Of a stretch of DNA of 64,000 bases, positions 16,643 to 24,628 are shown one piece after another (positions within the stretch are counted from its first letter, which is position 1; every line of letters starts with the position of its first letter). The position numbers and the translations under genes are program-made. The notes below the pieces were generated by a model. The model ran no database searches and was not told where the DNA came from. It saw only the letters and a program-made list of their open reading frames with translations. Source of the stretch: a bacterium (GTDB taxonomy: Bacteria; Desulfobacterota; Binatia; HRBIN30; CADEER01); contig JAHBUY010000005.1 in assembly GCA_019637795.1 (NCBI GenBank), positions 496,001 to 560,000 on the forward strand, in the 5' to 3' direction.

Positions 16643-17474
16643 GATCGAGGGCTTCGCGGCGCGCATCCTTGGCATTGAGTCGAGCAAAGGATCGCACCCC
16701 GTCGTCGCCTTTACCGAGGACGACGCCGGTCGCGTCGTGCAGATTCCCCCATCTCGCATCAGCCCGAACCCCGACCAGCCCCGCCACTATTTTGATAAGA
16801 ACGCGCTCGCCGAACTGACCGAATCCGTCCGCACCCGCGGCGTGCTGCAACCCATCATGGTCCGCCGCGACGAGCGGCGCGAAGGGTACTTCATCCTGAT
16901 CGCCGGCGAGCGGCGCTGGCGCGCGTCGAAGGCAGCGGGCCTGACCAAGATTCCGGCCATGATCCGCGGCCCGAAGGACGATCCCGCGGAACTGGCCATC
17001 ATCGAGAACCTGCAACGCGAGGATCTCAATCCGATCGAAGAAGCCGAGAGTCTCGAGCGCCTGAAGGAACGTCGCCACCTTACCGACGGCGCGCTCGCCA
17101 AGATCGTCGGCAAATCCCGCGTGAGCGTAACGGAGACATTGAGTCTGAACGGCCTGCCCGAACCCATCAAGGCCGAGTGTCGGTCGTCCGACAAGTTCAA
17201 GAAAAGCCAGTTGCTGCAGGTACTTCGCCAACCGAATTCAGAGGCGCAGCTCGCCCTCTGGCAGGCCATGAAGGCCGGCAACATCACCGTACGCGAGGCG
17301 CGCGCCAAGACCGCGGCGGCCAAACAGACGAACAAGCCGGGACCGAAGCCCTACGAGCACACCTTTCAGCCGGAAGACCGGACCTTCACAGTTCGCGTGA
17401 AGTTTAGAAAGTCGCGAGCCACCCACGACGAGATCCGCGAGGCGCTGCGCGAAGCGATCAAGAGCCTGACCTAG
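16626..17474 (+). CDS. parB: ParB/Spo0J-family partition protein
   Basis: 282 residues. The ParB N-terminal domain has IPPSRISPNPDQPRHYFD (about 40-58), LTESVRTRGVLQPIMVR, and the nucleotide-binding motif IAGERRWRASKAAGL (about 92-106). AIIENLQREDLNPIEEAESL follows, and then a HTH region (LAKIVGKSRVSVTETLSLNGLP, about 158-180). The C-terminus is basic and specific. It would bind a parS centromere and act with ParA. I could not identify parS; the TTTTCGATCG repeats upstream are candidates. Confidence 0.92.
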   Translation: MPEKPKIEGFAARILGIESSKGSHPVVAFTEDDAGRVVQIPPSRISPNPDQPRHYFDKNALAELTESVRTRGVLQPIMVRRDERREGYFILIAGERRWRASKAAGLTKIPAMIRGPKDDPAELAIIENLQREDLNPIEEAESLERLKERRHLTDGALAKIVGKSRVSVTETLSLNGLPEPIKAECRSSDKFKKSQLLQVLRQPNSEAQLALWQAMKAGNITVREARAKTAAAKQTNKPGPKPYEHTFQPEDRTFTVRVKFRKSRATHDEIREALREAIKSLT

Positions 17475-17480
17475 TTTCCT

Positions 17481-18491
17481 ATGCCTGGAGGAACCCCGAA
17501 CTACCGCACCGTCGTCCTCGAGGACGAGTCGTTGCGCAGTCTTCAGGGTTTTACCCAGATCCCCAACGTCGTCCTGAAGCACTGGAAGATCTCGTTCGGC
17601 GCCAAGGTCGCGTACGGCGTTCTCCTCTCCTACGCCTGGACCGACGATTTCTGCTTCCCTGCCCAGGAACGACTCGCGAAGGACCTCAACTGCTCGATCC
17701 GCCAAGTGCAGCGACTCCTCAATGAGCTGAAGGAGCACGGCCTCATCGCATGGAAGCAGCAGGGGCTCAACCGACCGAACATCTACTACCTGTTGCCGAT
17801 TAGCCGATGGAACACGCGCTCTTCCAAGTCCAATCCGGACACGACAGATTTGTCGTCTCCGGATGCGACGGATTCGACGCGACCAGATGCGACAGATCAG
17901 TCGCGTCTTGAAGCGACGCATTCGTCGCCCAAACAATACACAAAGAAGAACACTCATAAGATCGTTAATCGTTCCGGTAACGACCATCGACATCCCGTAG
18001 GAGATCGGCCTTCCGCCCCGCGGCGCTCTCAGACGATCTCCACCCGGGTTCTCAAGGCGAAGTACCATCTCTCCGACGAGCAGATCGGCCGCGTCCACTG
18101 GCTCGTCGAGAAACAGGCCGAGACGCTCGGGGCCGGTGACCGCAACCATGCCAACTACGTGAAGCGCGCCGCCGAGGCCGTCCGTGACGGCCACGACAAC
18201 GTGCTCGATCGTCTACTCGGCGAGTTCAAGCAAGCGTCGAAAGAGCTCGCCGTGGGCAACCCGCCTGGCTACTTCCACGCCATGTATACTGACACCCTCA
18301 GTCAGACGCGCAGCGTCGCCCTCGACGACAACACCCGTCCAAAGAAAACCCCCGGCCCCGACGACGGCCGGGAACGCATGATCGCCGACGCGGAGTCCCG
18401 TGGCATCACGATTCCCGACTTCATCCGCCAGGCGGACACTTCAGCCGTCCGCCAATGGTGGGCCGGCGTCATCGACGCCGCCACGACCTGA
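17481..18491 (+). CDS. HTH replication-initiation-type protein
   Basis: 336 residues, 6 bases after parB. The N-terminal domain FTQIPNVVLKHWKISFGAKV is followed by a winged-helix HTH (QERLAKDLNCSIRQVQRLLNELKEHGLIAWKQ, about residues 65-97), as in plasmid and phage replication initiators of the RepA/DnaD-like type. A repeat-rich linker of Asp-Ala-Thr units (about 115-160) follows, and then a second helical domain (residues 180-335). The position behind parAB supports a role in replicating the excised element. A transcriptional regulator is the alternative. A T-rich terminator follows. Confidence 0.7.
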   Translation: MPGGTPNYRTVVLEDESLRSLQGFTQIPNVVLKHWKISFGAKVAYGVLLSYAWTDDFCFPAQERLAKDLNCSIRQVQRLLNELKEHGLIAWKQQGLNRPNIYYLLPISRWNTRSSKSNPDTTDLSSPDATDSTRPDATDQSRLEATHSSPKQYTKKNTHKIVNRSGNDHRHPVGDRPSAPRRSQTISTRVLKAKYHLSDEQIGRVHWLVEKQAETLGAGDRNHANYVKRAAEAVRDGHDNVLDRLLGEFKQASKELAVGNPPGYFHAMYTDTLSQTRSVALDDNTRPKKTPGPDDGRERMIADAESRGITIPDFIRQADTSAVRQWWAGVIDAATT

Positions 18492-18525
18492 GCCATCCCG
18501 TCGGCCCACCGCCGTCCTACACTCG

Positions 18526-18547
18526 CCGCCCGCCCAGGGCGGTTTTT
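18526..18547 (+). terminator. Rho-independent terminator of the par-rep operon
   Basis: Stem CCGCCC (18526-18531) / GGGCGG (18537-18542), loop of five, then TTTTT. It lies 35 bases after the stop of the replication-type gene. Confidence 0.85.
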
Positions 18548-19259
18548 GATACGGCTCGTTTCGGGTGGCTCACTGCACTCGCGCCGCCTCCGGCGTTTAG
18601 ATGCGCGGCTCCGTTCGCGGCCATCCTCATGTGCGCGCCCTCCGTCGCTTCGGCGGCAGCCAACGGAATCCCGCTGATGGTGGGCGGGAACATCCACGTC
18701 TTCGACGTCCGAGAACGCGATCACTCGGCCGTTTTCGCGTTCTCGATCTTGTGCACTCTTAGTTTGCACAAGCTCGCCTTCGATGTTCCCTCGATGTTCC
18801 GCGGGATTCCGCCGTCTGTCGCCTTCGCGACCGCCTTCGGCTCACCCCACTGCTCCACGTCCATCCGTCCTTCCAGTCCGGCCTGTCGGTGGAGCGTTCC
18901 GCAGTGGGGCGGCGCTGCGCTCGACGCGTCCCGCGTCGGCTTGCTTGGTCCGGCGAGCTGGCACCGCGCCCGCGGATGCTGGCTCGCCGGACTTCGACGA
19001 AGGCGGTCGCGAAGCGACGCCGTTCCTATCGCCCTCCGGCTCCTGCTCGGACGGCGCCCGTCCCGGGCTGGCCTCGCAGAGGAACGGCTGCTCGCCGACG
19101 GAGGGGCGCGCACCGCCTACGGCGAGAGGTGCCCCCTTTCCGCGTTGCCTGCAGCACCGTCCCCGTCGGGGACTACGCGGCTTCGCTGCGCTCCGCTTCG
19201 CTCACAAAGTGCCCCCTCTTGGACGGCTGCCCCGGCCGGGCTGTCCGCTCTCCCCCCGA
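18548..19259. other. Long gene-poor stretch after the par-rep operon
   Basis: About 710 bases. Open frames exist on both strands, but their composition is low-complexity (Ser/Arg/Pro) and no domain is visible. It contains an 8-bp inverted repeat, CTTGTGCA / TGCACAAG (18748-18772), and many short repeated GCTTCG/CTCCG units. It could hold a replication origin or a centromere, or be remnant sequence. Confidence 0.45.
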
Positions 19260-19610
19260 TCAAGGCAGCTGCTCGAACGTACCCAGAACACGATCGACGG
19301 AATCCGTCGCGACGAAGGTCGCAACGACGTGCTTACTCGTCTCCCGCCCCTTCAACAGTTCGACCCGGTCCGGACCGTGACGGAACCGCAGGGCGTAGGG
19401 CTGACCGGTGACGGAGAACCGAAGGACGTTCGCCGGTCGACCAGCGTATTCGCGGCACTCGAGGCTACCCTGGTCTGCTCGCAATACGACACCACTCAGA
19501 ACATGCGTCGCCACTGCCGCCATCGGCAGTGCATGGTGGTTCACGCGGTCCATCACGCCGGTGACGTACTGGCGCAAAACCGCGATGCTGTCTCCAATCT
19601 GTTTCGCCAT
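19260..19610 (-). CDS. Hypothetical protein, second gene of a two-gene cassette
   Basis: About 116 residues starting MAKQIGDSIAVLRQYVTGVM. The ATG at 19610 has a strong ribosome site, GGAGGA, six bases upstream, so the longer frame starting at 19835 is not used. The mid-part (LECREYAGRPANVLRFSVTG) and C-terminus (SKHVVATFVATDSVDRVLGT) look like a small alpha/beta fold. No family is recognised. It lies 23 bases after its upstream partner (19634-19951). Confidence 0.55.
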   Translation of the reverse strand: MAKQIGDSIAVLRQYVTGVMDRVNHHALPMAAVATHVLSGVVLRADQGSLECREYAGRPANVLRFSVTGQPYALRFRHGPDRVELLKGRETSKHVVATFVATDSVDRVLGTFEQLP

Positions 19611-19633
19611 GCCTTCCTCCAGCTGACCTTCCG

Positions 19634-19951
19634 TCACTTTTGGCCGGGATTCTGAAAGAAACTCCTGATCAAGGGCCGTTTGTCCGGTACCAATTCCTCG
19701 ATACGCTTGAGGATGGCTTCCTCGAAAGTCGCGGGCACGACAAACCAAACCGGAAGACCGCGCGACTGCGGATTGCCAATGCGATTGTCGGCGTCGCCAT
19801 TCCATCGCATCGCGAGTACGGGCTCGCCTTCCCATCTGCCGGCAGCCACGGCCGGTTCGCCATCTCCTTCATCGAGGAGAACATCCACGAGGCTCCAGCG
19901 TCGCATCGGCGACAGAACCTGACCCGGCAATACCCCATCGCGCTTCGCCAT
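19634..19951 (-). CDS. Hypothetical protein, first gene of a two-gene cassette
   Basis: 105 residues from ATG 19951 (MAKRDGVLPGQVLSPMRRWS), with GGAGGAG eight bases upstream. The protein has beta-rich segments (VLAMRWNGDADNRIGNPQSR) and ends in a basic-acidic helix (FEEAILKRIEELVPDKRPLI). The length, spacing and good ribosome sites of this gene and the next suggest a regulated pair, possibly a toxin-antitoxin or accessory cassette, but there is no motif to say which. Confidence 0.55.
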   Translation of the reverse strand: MAKRDGVLPGQVLSPMRRWSLVDVLLDEGDGEPAVAAGRWEGEPVLAMRWNGDADNRIGNPQSRGLPVWFVVPATFEEAILKRIEELVPDKRPLIRSFFQNPGQK

Positions 19952-20089
19952 CTCGCTCTCCTCCGTCGCATCATAGATCATGTTTTTGGAAACGCAAGAC
20001 CTAGTAGCCGACGTCGAACGCCATCTACGGCGGTCGAAGGGGATCCATCTAATCCCACTTTGACCCGAGGCTCGGGAAAACTCGGGAAC

Positions 20090-20121
20090 AAAAAAGACCC
20101 CGTGAGCTTTCACCCACGGGG
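20090..20121 (-). terminator. Rho-independent terminator (minus strand)
   Basis: On the minus strand the stem is CCCCGTG / CACGGGG (20115-20121 and 20098-20104), with a 10-base loop, followed by TC and TTTTTT (20090-20095). It ends transcription of the small genes at 20719-20237 and separates them from the 19951-19260 pair. Confidence 0.85.
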
Positions 20122-20236
20122 CTGCAACGGTTTCCCGTCGCCTCACCGAACGCGAGGAGTGGTCAACCTCGGCCCGGCACTTTCGATGGTGAGGCAGGCT
20201 CGCCCGATCGGTCAAGCCGAGCCTTCCACATCGGCG

Positions 20237-20410
20237 CTAGGAGCGTCGAATCTGCGGTTCCCAAGCTCGCTGGCTGCCGCGTTCCCATTCCATCACCCAT
20301 TGAGTGAGTGAGTTTTCTTTGGCGGGCGACTTCTGCCGAATCTCGCTCAGCGTCGCACCCTGAGCCCACAAGCGGAATGCGTCCTCTTTCCACCCGTTCT
20401 TGGTTGCCAT
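20237..20410 (-). CDS. Small HTH-like protein (57 aa)
   Basis: 57 residues: MATKNGWKEDAFRLWAQGAT, then LSEIRQKSPAKENSLTQWVM, then a short tail. The WAQGATLSEI ... SLTQWVMEWERG pattern is that of a compact helix-turn-helix, as in terminase small subunits or homeodomain-like DNA binders. The ribosome site GAGAGG lies six bases before the ATG. It is 30 bases downstream of the 20441-20719 gene and ahead of the terminator, so the two form one transcript. Confidence 0.55.
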   Translation of the reverse strand: MATKNGWKEDAFRLWAQGATLSEIRQKSPAKENSLTQWVMEWERGSQRAWEPQIRRS

Positions 20411-20440
20411 ATCGGCCTCTCTGTCTCTGGGGTGAGGATT

Positions 20441-20719
20441 TCACCCCTCGCCGTCGGTCGTCGACAACGCCATGATGAGCGCGTTCACCGACGCCACCTC
20501 TCGCTCCAGAAGCTCGAGCGCGAGCGCCCGCTCGCCGGCACGGATGAACTGGACGACGGTCGCCAACGCCTCGACGTGCTCTCCAAGATCGTATCGCGTC
20601 ACCTCGATCACCTCGAAGAGCAGCCGCTGCCGCTCCATGAACCAGGCCGCGACTGCTTCGACGTCCGGTTGCTTGCTCCTGTGCCCCTCTACCAGAGGCG
20701 CGTTACCTGACCTGAACAT
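20441..20719 (-). CDS. Hypothetical helical protein (92 aa)
   Basis: 92 residues, mostly alpha-helical: AVAAWFMERQRLLFEVIEVT, then LGEHVEALATVVQFIRAGER, then LELLEREVASVNALIMAL. No family recognised. First gene of a short minus-strand operon with the HTH-like 57-residue protein. A GGGGTG run upstream may be the ribosome site. Confidence 0.5.
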   Translation of the reverse strand: MFRSGNAPLVEGHRSKQPDVEAVAAWFMERQRLLFEVIEVTRYDLGEHVEALATVVQFIRAGERALALELLEREVASVNALIMALSTTDGEG

Positions 20720-20814
20720 TGTTGCGCACCCCGTAACGGCTGCCCAATCAGCACTCCAGTAGCGATTCCGGCCGCGCGCATGGTAGGCGCGCTCACCGAA
20801 CGGAGGATTACTCG

Positions 20815-21186
20815 ATGGGTGGACGGGTTGGAAAGAAGGTGGCAGGCGGCGGGATCGGCGAGCGGATCTTCGCCGACGTCGAACAGATGACGGCCGACGG
20901 CAACATGAAGCGCTTGGCCGCGTTCAAGGCGATCGCCGAGAGAACCGGCGCGCAGGCCGGCACCGTGGCGGCCAACTACTACCGCGTGGCGCGCAAGCGA
21001 GGCGCAACCCTGCGACCGCGCCGGAGCGCCGGCGACGCGGCAGGCTCGACGAAACGAGCCCTCGCTGGTGTGCTCGCCGCCCTGCAAAAGCTCGGGACCG
21101 TCCTCGACGCCCAAGAGCGCGAGCTCGCCACCCTCCGCAAGGAGAACCGCCGCTTCGACGAGCTCCGCCGGCTGCTCAAATCGTAA
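20815..21186 (+). CDS. Hypothetical DNA-associated basic protein (123 aa)
   Basis: 123 residues with a good GGAGGA ribosome site. The centre (MKRLAAFKAIAERTGAQAGT then VAANYYRVARKR) looks like a helix-turn-helix with a basic recognition helix, and the C-terminus (ALQKLGTVLDAQERELATLRKENRRFDELRRLL) is a coiled coil. This suggests a dimeric DNA-binding regulator. It is divergent from the 20719 operon, with about 95 bases between them. A terminator follows at 21278. Confidence 0.6.
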   Translation: MGGRVGKKVAGGGIGERIFADVEQMTADGNMKRLAAFKAIAERTGAQAGTVAANYYRVARKRGATLRPRRSAGDAAGSTKRALAGVLAALQKLGTVLDAQERELATLRKENRRFDELRRLLKS

Positions 21187-21277
21187 GACCGCGCGTCAAC
21201 GCCTCGCCTGAGCCTCTGAGCGCCTTTCTGCGGCGTTTTCGGGAACAATAAGCACGAAGGCCGTTCGCAGCTTCCAG

Positions 21278-21298
21278 CGCCCTTGCGGGGCGTTTTTT
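21278..21298 (+). terminator. Rho-independent terminator
   Basis: Stem CGCCC / GGGCG with a short loop, followed by TTTTTT. It lies about 90 bases after the 20815-21186 gene; a weaker hairpin with TTTT precedes it near 21210-21235. Confidence 0.8.
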
Positions 21299-21686
21299 CG
21301 CTTCCGAGGAGATCGCCAGAGGCGAGGTTAGGGTTTTCCCTGATTCCCCACCACGGCGTCCGGCGAATTCCAATCCTCGAATCCGATCTCAAGCCCGTCC
21401 TATCGGGGTTTTCCCTCGATGTCGGGCGTCCGACATCGCCTGCGCCTCACTGACGGTCTAGGTATCAGGAGGGAACGCCGTTCCCCCCTCGTCCCACCCC
21501 CTTCCGCCCGATCGTCGACAGCGTGATCGCAATCAGCGGTGGTGAGCCAACTGCGCGCATCGCCCACCACCCCCGAGGACACCTCGGGAATATCGAATCG
21601 CGAGGCCCCTCGGATCGATCGTTGAATCGATCGGGCCGAGCGAGCCGATCGCATCGTGACGTGGTCGTTAATCGTTATCTCTTCGG

Positions 21687-21843
21687 CGAGCGTTAGCCTG
21701 CCGCAGGTCTGGGAATTCTAGCGGGCACCTCACCGCCTCAAGGTCGTTCGTCCTCGGCCCTTGGCCTCCGGGCGGCTCCACCTTGACCCGGCGAGGACTC
21801 CGCCCGCTCCCCTGGCAACTAGAGCGGCAGGCTTAGCCGCTCG
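21687..21843 (+). ncRNA. Candidate structured RNA with pseudoknot
   Basis: Nested long-range pairings. P1: CGAGCG (21687-21692) with CGCTCG (21838-21843), and AGCCTGCCGC (21695-21704) with GCGGCAGGCT (21824-21833). P2: AGCGGGC (21720-21726) with GCCCGCT (21802-21808). P3: TCAAGGT (21738-21744) with ACCTTGA (21780-21786). P4: GTCCTCG (21750-21756) with CGAGGAC (21792-21798), which crosses P3 as a pseudoknot. No coding frame explains the region. It ends 30 bases before a small gene with a perfect GGAGGTGA ribosome site, so it may be a leader (riboswitch or ribozyme-like) or a free small RNA. GC richness raises the chance rate of such pairings. Confidence 0.5.
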
Positions 21844-21872
21844 TCATCCCAACCAGGAAGGAGGTGAGAACT

Positions 21873-22016
21873 ATGAACACCACGACCGACGAGCGTGACG
21901 ATCACGCATACCCGCAGCAGTGCCGAACATGCGGCGGGAAGATCGACGAGGGCGAAGGCGTCCTCCTCGAAGACGACGATGACGCGGCCTACTACCACCA
22001 CGGCTGCGCTAACTAA
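21873..22016 (+). CDS. Small Cys/His zinc-binding-type protein (47 aa)
   Basis: 47 residues: MNTTTDERDDHAYPQQ, then CRTCGGKIDEGEGVLL, then YYHHGCAN. The CxxC ... HxxC spacing fits a single zinc ribbon or LIM-like knuckle. The ribosome site GGAGGTGAG is six bases before the ATG and is unusually strong. It directly follows the candidate structured RNA, which may control it. It begins a run of four small plus-strand genes. Confidence 0.65.
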   Translation: MNTTTDERDDHAYPQQCRTCGGKIDEGEGVLLEDDDDAAYYHHGCAN

Positions 22017-22027
22017 CCACCACACCC

Positions 22028-22288
22028 ATGAACAACCAACCACAACGATTCCAGCCAGCAACTCCGCGCGGCTACGGCAGCCGGCCACACGGCCGCATGC
22101 CGCAAGCCCGGATGAAGGAACAGCGCGCCGAGGACTACCAGGGCGACGACGGCGAGCAGACGCTCGAGCAGCACGCGGGCGCGGTCGCGCGCGGGATACT
22201 GAAGCACGCCGGACTCGAGGACAGCACGCAGACCTGGCGGGCGCTCAAGCACGCGTATCTCACCGGCTATGACGAGGCGTCGCGTTAG
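22028..22288 (+). CDS. Hypothetical protein (86 aa)
   Basis: 86 residues, disordered and basic for the first 30 (PQRFQPATPRGYGSRPHG), then acidic helices (EQTLEQHAGAVARGILKHAG, TWRALKHAYLTGYDEASR). No recognised family. It starts 11 bases after the zinc-knuckle protein without a clear ribosome site, so it may depend on coupling. Its end overlaps the next small gene by 20 bases. Confidence 0.5.
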   Translation: MNNQPQRFQPATPRGYGSRPHGRMPQARMKEQRAEDYQGDDGEQTLEQHAGAVARGILKHAGLEDSTQTWRALKHAYLTGYDEASR

Positions 22289-22445
22289 CCTGCTTCGCCG
22301 CATCGTCTCGGACTTCCGGGATCTCCACTGGGCGCTCAAGCGGTACTACCTCCGCCGGGCCCGGCGCCGAACGCCGCAGCAGGAGGTGGAGGATGCCATC
22401 GCGCGCCTCAACCGCGAGCTCGCGCACCGGGACGCGCCTCGCTAG
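22269..22445 (+). CDS. Very small basic protein (58 aa)
   Basis: 58 residues: MTRRRVSLLRRIVSDFRDLH, then WALKRYYLRRARRR, then an acidic helix EVEDAIARLNRELAHRD. The strongly basic amphipathic start suggests membrane or nucleic-acid contact. It overlaps the preceding gene by 20 bases in another phase. Support is only the open frame and the operon-like position. Confidence 0.4.
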   Translation: MTRRRVSLLRRIVSDFRDLHWALKRYYLRRARRRTPQQEVEDAIARLNRELAHRDAPR

Positions 22446-22515
22446 TCCGTGCTACACTGCAGGGGCCGCTCGGGAGCGGGCGGCCTTCCTGCCTTACTCA
22501 CCTCACTCCCCTCTT

Positions 22516-22767
22516 ATGTCTGAACTCACCCTTGAGCGCTTTGAGGCGTTCGAAAAGAAACTCGACCGGCGCCTAGACAAGATGGACGCCAATCACCAAG
22601 AGCTCATGCTCGCTGTGGCGGACGTCGTCACGCACGTCAACGATCATATCGACCGGCGCTTCGCCCGTCTCGAGCAGCTCCTCGAAGTCAGGGACCGCGT
22701 CGACAAGATGCAGGTCCTGCTCGCCGAGCAGTTCGGCGCCGAGGTATTGGCCCGGGCTGGACTGTAG
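22516..22767 (+). CDS. Small coiled-coil protein, related to 42664-42897
   Basis: 83 residues: MSELTLERFEAFEKKLDRRL followed by heptad-type repeats (DVVTHVNDHIDRRFARLEQL, RVDKMQVLLAEQF). The start LTLERFEAFEKKLD is closely like LTVEAFEKFERHFD of the 77-residue protein at 42664, so the element has two copies of this family. Such proteins occur in phages and plasmids without a known role. A strong hairpin follows. Confidence 0.6.
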   Translation: MSELTLERFEAFEKKLDRRLDKMDANHQELMLAVADVVTHVNDHIDRRFARLEQLLEVRDRVDKMQVLLAEQFGAEVLARAGL

Positions 22768-22785
22768 GCCGGCGCCACGAACAAG

Positions 22786-22815
22786 AACGGCCGTCCTCAC
22801 GAGAGGGCGGCCGTT
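22786..22815 (+). terminator. Bidirectional hairpin after the coiled-coil gene
   Basis: AACGGCCG (22786-22793) pairs with CGGCCGTT (22808-22815), with a partly paired loop. There is only a TTG after it, so termination is weak or U-less. Confidence 0.65.
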
Positions 22816-23202
22816 GTCGCGTGTGAATCGAATCGCCGAGGGGCCTCGCGTTTGGCTTTGCGTTCCCCGCGCAGTTGGCCGAATCGCCGACGCCGATCGG
22901 CACGTTGATTCGTGGAAGCCGGCGTTTCTGTCGCGCCGAATCCTCGTCCGCCGACGGCGCCCCGCGCAGTAGGAACCGGCTCCCGCATCGGCAGTAACGA
23001 TCTGTTTACACCACGGTGTCAACTCGGCGCTACATTCCCCATCTTTTGTCCCCTAGAGGTTACTGATCCGTCCTCGTCTACGATGAACTTTATGCCGACA
23101 CCCACTTTCGCCTTGACGGAGACCGAGACAACACGATAGCAAGCGGTCCATCCATACCATTCGGTAGCGTCAGCGAGACTGACTTTCGCAAAGGAGTCCG
23201 CG
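22816..23202. other. Intergenic, no gene seen
   Basis: About 390 bases between the small-gene cluster and the secreted cargo region. GC content drops toward the right. No terminator, repeat or domain found; the promoter of the beta-helix gene is expected here but I could not place it with confidence. Confidence 0.5.
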
Positions 23203-23572
23203 ATGAGCATCTTCGGGCGGCCGCACATTCTTCTTCTCGTCCTGGCGCAGGTTGCACTTCTACACCCGGTACTTGCGCAGACCCCGACGCCAACTACGGT
23301 TCCGACGCCGAACTGCCGAGCAGACTATCTTCCTCCTTGCAATGAACCGGTCCCAAGCAGCTACACATCAAGCCCAACCGTGACTTGCAGTCAGCTGGAT
23401 GCCGGCTACACATTTGTTGCCAACTCCGATGTTCAAATCCAGGGTGACGCGAACTCCGGTGGCACGGCACTGTGGAAGTGCGACCTGCACCGCGGAATTA
23501 TCATCGGTGCCAATGGCGTCCGTTTGCGGCCAGTGAGCGGCAGCATTCAGCTATTGAGTATCGTAAAATATA

Positions 23573-24628
23573 GTGACATTGAGCGGCGGATGTGATACAC
23601 GACGATCCATGGGAAATCCGGCGGGGGTGAAGCGGGATTTTGATGAGTTGGAACGGCGGCGACTGGAGGCCGCGCGGTTACTGAAGGCCGGGGTGAAACC
23701 GGCCGAGGTGGCGCGGCGGGTGGGCGTCCATCGCCAGTCGGTGAGTCGCTGGGTGCAGCAGTTGGCGACCCACGGGCGGGCCGGGCTGAAGAAGGCGGGG
23801 CGCGCGGGGCGCCCACCGCGCCTGACCGCCTCGCAACGCCGCCAGCTCGAACGCGCCCTGCAGCGCGGCCCGGAAGCGCTCGGATACCCCACCGGGTTGT
23901 GGACCACCGGGCGCGTCGCGGAGCTGATCGAGCAGGAGTTCGCGGAGCGCTTCCATCCCGGCCACGTCTGGCGCTTGCTCCGGCAGCTCGGGTGGAGCTG
24001 CCAGCGGCCGACCGGGCGCGCCCTGGAGCGCGACGAAGCCCGTATCCGCTGGTGGAAACGCGAGCACTGGCCCGCCCTTAAAAAAAAGCCCGCCGCGAGC
24101 GGCGCACCATCGTCTTCATCGATGAAAGCGGACTCAGTGAGCGCCCGCACCGCTGTCGGACATGGGCGCCGCGGGGGCAGACCCCGGTCCTCCAGTATCA
24201 CTTCCACTGGAAGACGCTCTCGGCGATCGCGGGCGTAACGTGGTGGCAGTTCTACTTCCGGCTGTACCCCGGCACGATCAAGAGTCCGGAGATCGTCGAC
24301 TTCTTGGGCCGTCTCCAACGGGCCCTCCCCGGCAAGCTGCTCATCATCTGGGATGGGCTGCGGCAGCACCGCAGTCGACTGGTGAAGGACTTCATCGCTC
24401 GCCAGCGCGGCGCGATTCACCTGGAGTACCTGCCCGCCTACGCGCCGGAGCTGAACCCCGTGGAATACATCTGGGGGTACTGGAAGAAGCATGAGCTGCC
24501 CAACTTCTGTCCGAAGGACTTCTCGCAGCTCACCACCGTGGCGCGCCGCGCCTTGCGCCGAATGCAGCGCCGCCCCACGCTGGTGACCGCCTTCTGGCAG
24601 CAAGCGGAGCTGTTCTAGATCCCGTCAC
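23573..24628 (+). mobile_element. IS630-family insertion sequence, apparently intact
   Basis: A 1056-bp element flanked by TATA on both sides (23569-23572 and 24629-24632); IS630 elements target TA. The termini are GTGAC / GTCAC. It carries one transposase in two phases, joined by an A8 slippery run. It sits inside a secreted-protein gene whose frame is restored exactly by its removal, so the insertion looks recent. Confidence 0.88.
23609..24618 (+). CDS. IS630-family transposase, with likely programmed -1 frameshift
   Basis: The first part (from ATG 23609, MGNPAGVKRDFDELERRRLE) has an HTH (PAEVARRVGVHRQSVSRWVQ, about 35-54) and a second helix-turn-helix region. At 24080-24087 eight As follow CTT; slipping back one base there enters the second phase, which reads RRTIVFIDESGLSERPH (first Asp), LLIIWDGLRQHRS (second Asp) and YAPELNPVEYIWGYWK (Glu), the complete IS630 DDE set. 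Many IS630-like elements use such a slip to make the full enzyme. A simple sequencing error in the A run is the alternative, but the rest of both frames is undamaged. Confidence 0.82.

Noticed and set aside
18455..19655. Overlapping plus-strand frames after the par-rep operon
   Set aside because: Low-complexity composition, no ribosome sites and no similarity to known folds.
21400..21654. 84-codon minus-strand frame
   Set aside because: Arg/Ser-rich, no ribosome site and no neighbours on that strand.
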